A stretch of DNA of 58,412 bases from Aureimonas sp. AU22 (GTDB lineage: Bacteria; Pseudomonadota; Alphaproteobacteria; Rhizobiales; Rhizobiaceae): NCBI RefSeq assembly GCF_001463745.1, contig NZ_BBWJ01000034.1, positions 1 through 58,412 on the forward strand. The letters run 5' to 3'. A model generated the notes under the pieces. It was not told the DNA's origin. It saw only the letters and a list, made by a program, of their open reading frames with translations, and ran no database searches. A program made the translations under genes and the position numbers. Positions 57,737 through 58,412 of the stretch are shown here, in pieces (within the stretch, counting starts at the first letter, position 1; every line of letters starts with the position of its first letter).

Positions 57737-58412
57737 CCGGCATTTCGGACGATTTTCGCGCGCGGCTTCGGCAGCCCGCGACGACGCTGGCCCATGCCTG
57801 GCGGGTGACGCGGGCGGACGGACGGGTGTTCGGGTTCACCGACCACGACGAGGACCTCCATTTCGCGGACACGACATTCGCGGCGCGAACGGGGTGGACG
57901 GCGGGCGAGGCCGAGGCGGCTCTCGGCCTGGCGGCGGGAACGCACGGCGTCGAGGCGGCTCTGTCCGCCGAGGCGATCGGCGAGGCGGACATCGCCGCGG
58001 GGCTCTTCGACGGCGCTGGCGTCGAGGTGTTCCGCGTGGATTGGCAGCGGCCGGAGGATCATCTCCTGATCGATGCGGCTGATTTCGGCGAGATCACCCG
58101 CAACGATGTCGGGATCTCCGTGGAACTGCGCGGGCTCGCCGCGCGGCTCGACCGGCAGCATGGCCGATACTACCGGCGTCGGTGCGACGCGGCGCTCGGC
58201 GACGCGCGCTGTGGTGTCGACCTCGCGCGCTGGACGAAGGTCGGGCGGATCGCCTCGGTCGGCGTCGGGCGTGTGGTGCTGGAGGGGGTCGGCGCGTTCG
58301 ACCGGGAATCCTATCGCGAGGGGCGGCTGCAGGTGGGCACGGCTCCCGCACTCACCGTGGCGGGCCTGCGCCTCGGCGAGGACGGGACGCTGGCGGTCGA
58401 TCTCCTCGAGCC
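57733..58412 (+). CDS. GTA hub protein N-terminal part (gp13, DUF2163), cut by the right edge
   Basis: Starts at GTG 57733 overlapping gp12's stop and is open to the last base, giving 226 codons. ISDDFRARLRQPATTLAHAWRVTRADG is the DUF2163 start, with VFGFTDHDEDLHF and DEITRNDVGISVELRGL-like segments later. RRRCDAALGDARCGVDL (about residues 150-165) contains two Cys; in RcGTA gp13 conserved Cys of this region bind an iron-sulfur cluster. The remaining cysteines are outside the window. gp14 and gp15 are expected next. Confidence 0.88.
   Translation, partial: MTGISDDFRARLRQPATTLAHAWRVTRADGRVFGFTDHDEDLHFADTTFAARTGWTAGEAEAALGLAAGTHGVEAALSAEAIGEADIAAGLFDGAGVEVFRVDWQRPEDHLLIDAADFGEITRNDVGISVELRGLAARLDRQHGRYYRRRCDAALGDARCGVDLARWTKVGRIASVGVGRVVLEGVGAFDRESYREGRLQVGTAPALTVAGLRLGEDGTLAVDLLE

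Overview
The window looks like chromosomal DNA of a high-GC alphaproteobacterium of the order Hyphomicrobiales (Rhizobiales). I base this on the CtrA/ChpT/SciP cell-cycle proteins, GANTC (CcrM) sites next to ctrA, an RpoH-type sigma-32, small families typical of the order (DUF1134/EipA, DUF1491, DUF2336, DUF5330, DUF6456-like), and a Rhodobacter-type gene transfer agent (GTA) cluster. The genus cannot be named from the sequence alone. No rRNA, CRISPR array, IS element or transposase was seen. Two tRNA genes are present: Glu-CTC and Met-CAT.

Layout. 0-7 kb: a proline/alanine-rich membrane protein cut by the left edge, rpoH, rluD, a small membrane protein, tRNA-Glu, a SpoU/TrmH rRNA methyltransferase, a coiled-coil membrane protein and the envelope protein EipA. 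7.3-10.5 kb: a cell-cycle cluster of chpT, a receiver-like protein that has lost its phospho-acceptor Asp, ctrA, fliJ-like and sciP; the ctrA-fliJ intergenic region carries CtrA-box-like and GANTC sites. 10.7-17 kb: mnmA, an oxidoreductase, a membrane GGDEF-EAL protein, tRNA-Met, a 3-methyladenine DNA glycosylase and an EamA exporter. 17-22 kb: surface genes, namely an outer-membrane barrel with collagen-like Gly-Thr/Ser-Pro inserts, a probable holdfast-anchor operon (hfaA-hfaB-hfaD-like, with a CsgG-family lipoprotein) and a DUF2793 protein resembling the GTA head-spike family.

22-32 kb: anmK; a three-subunit molybdenum hydroxylase; two sugar kinases (kdgK, rbsK); and modE-modABC with two inverted repeats of the form CGATAT-N12-ATATCG flanking the modA start. 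Molybdate uptake and a molybdenum enzyme therefore sit within a few kb of each other. 32-37.4 kb: an RND efflux pump and adaptor divergent from a TetR repressor, with a 26-bp operator-like palindrome between them. 37.4-48.5 kb: a stand-alone DnaA-domain-IV protein beside a DUF6456 protein, sufE, DUF5330, a membrane histidine kinase overlapping a peptidoglycan-binding protein, DUF1491, DUF2336, a small orphan, a DUF1254/DUF1214 pair, a bifunctional penicillin-binding protein and a YcgN-type cysteine-cluster protein.

48.5-58.4 kb: a GTA structural cluster in RcGTA order: small and large terminase, portal, small membrane protein, prohead protease, capsid, adaptor, stopper, small ORF, tail terminator, tail tube, two tail-assembly chaperones, short tape measure, distal tail protein and the start of the hub protein, which runs off the right edge. 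A sigma-70-like promoter with an internal 13-bp palindrome and upstream AT-rich direct repeats precedes the first GTA gene. Strong hairpins punctuate the cluster; one of them has the same CGATAT-N12-ATATCG layout as the modA sites. CtrA is a known GTA regulator in other alphaproteobacteria, so the co-location of ctrA/chpT/sciP, a head-spike-like gene, holdfast genes and the GTA cluster is the most interesting theme here.
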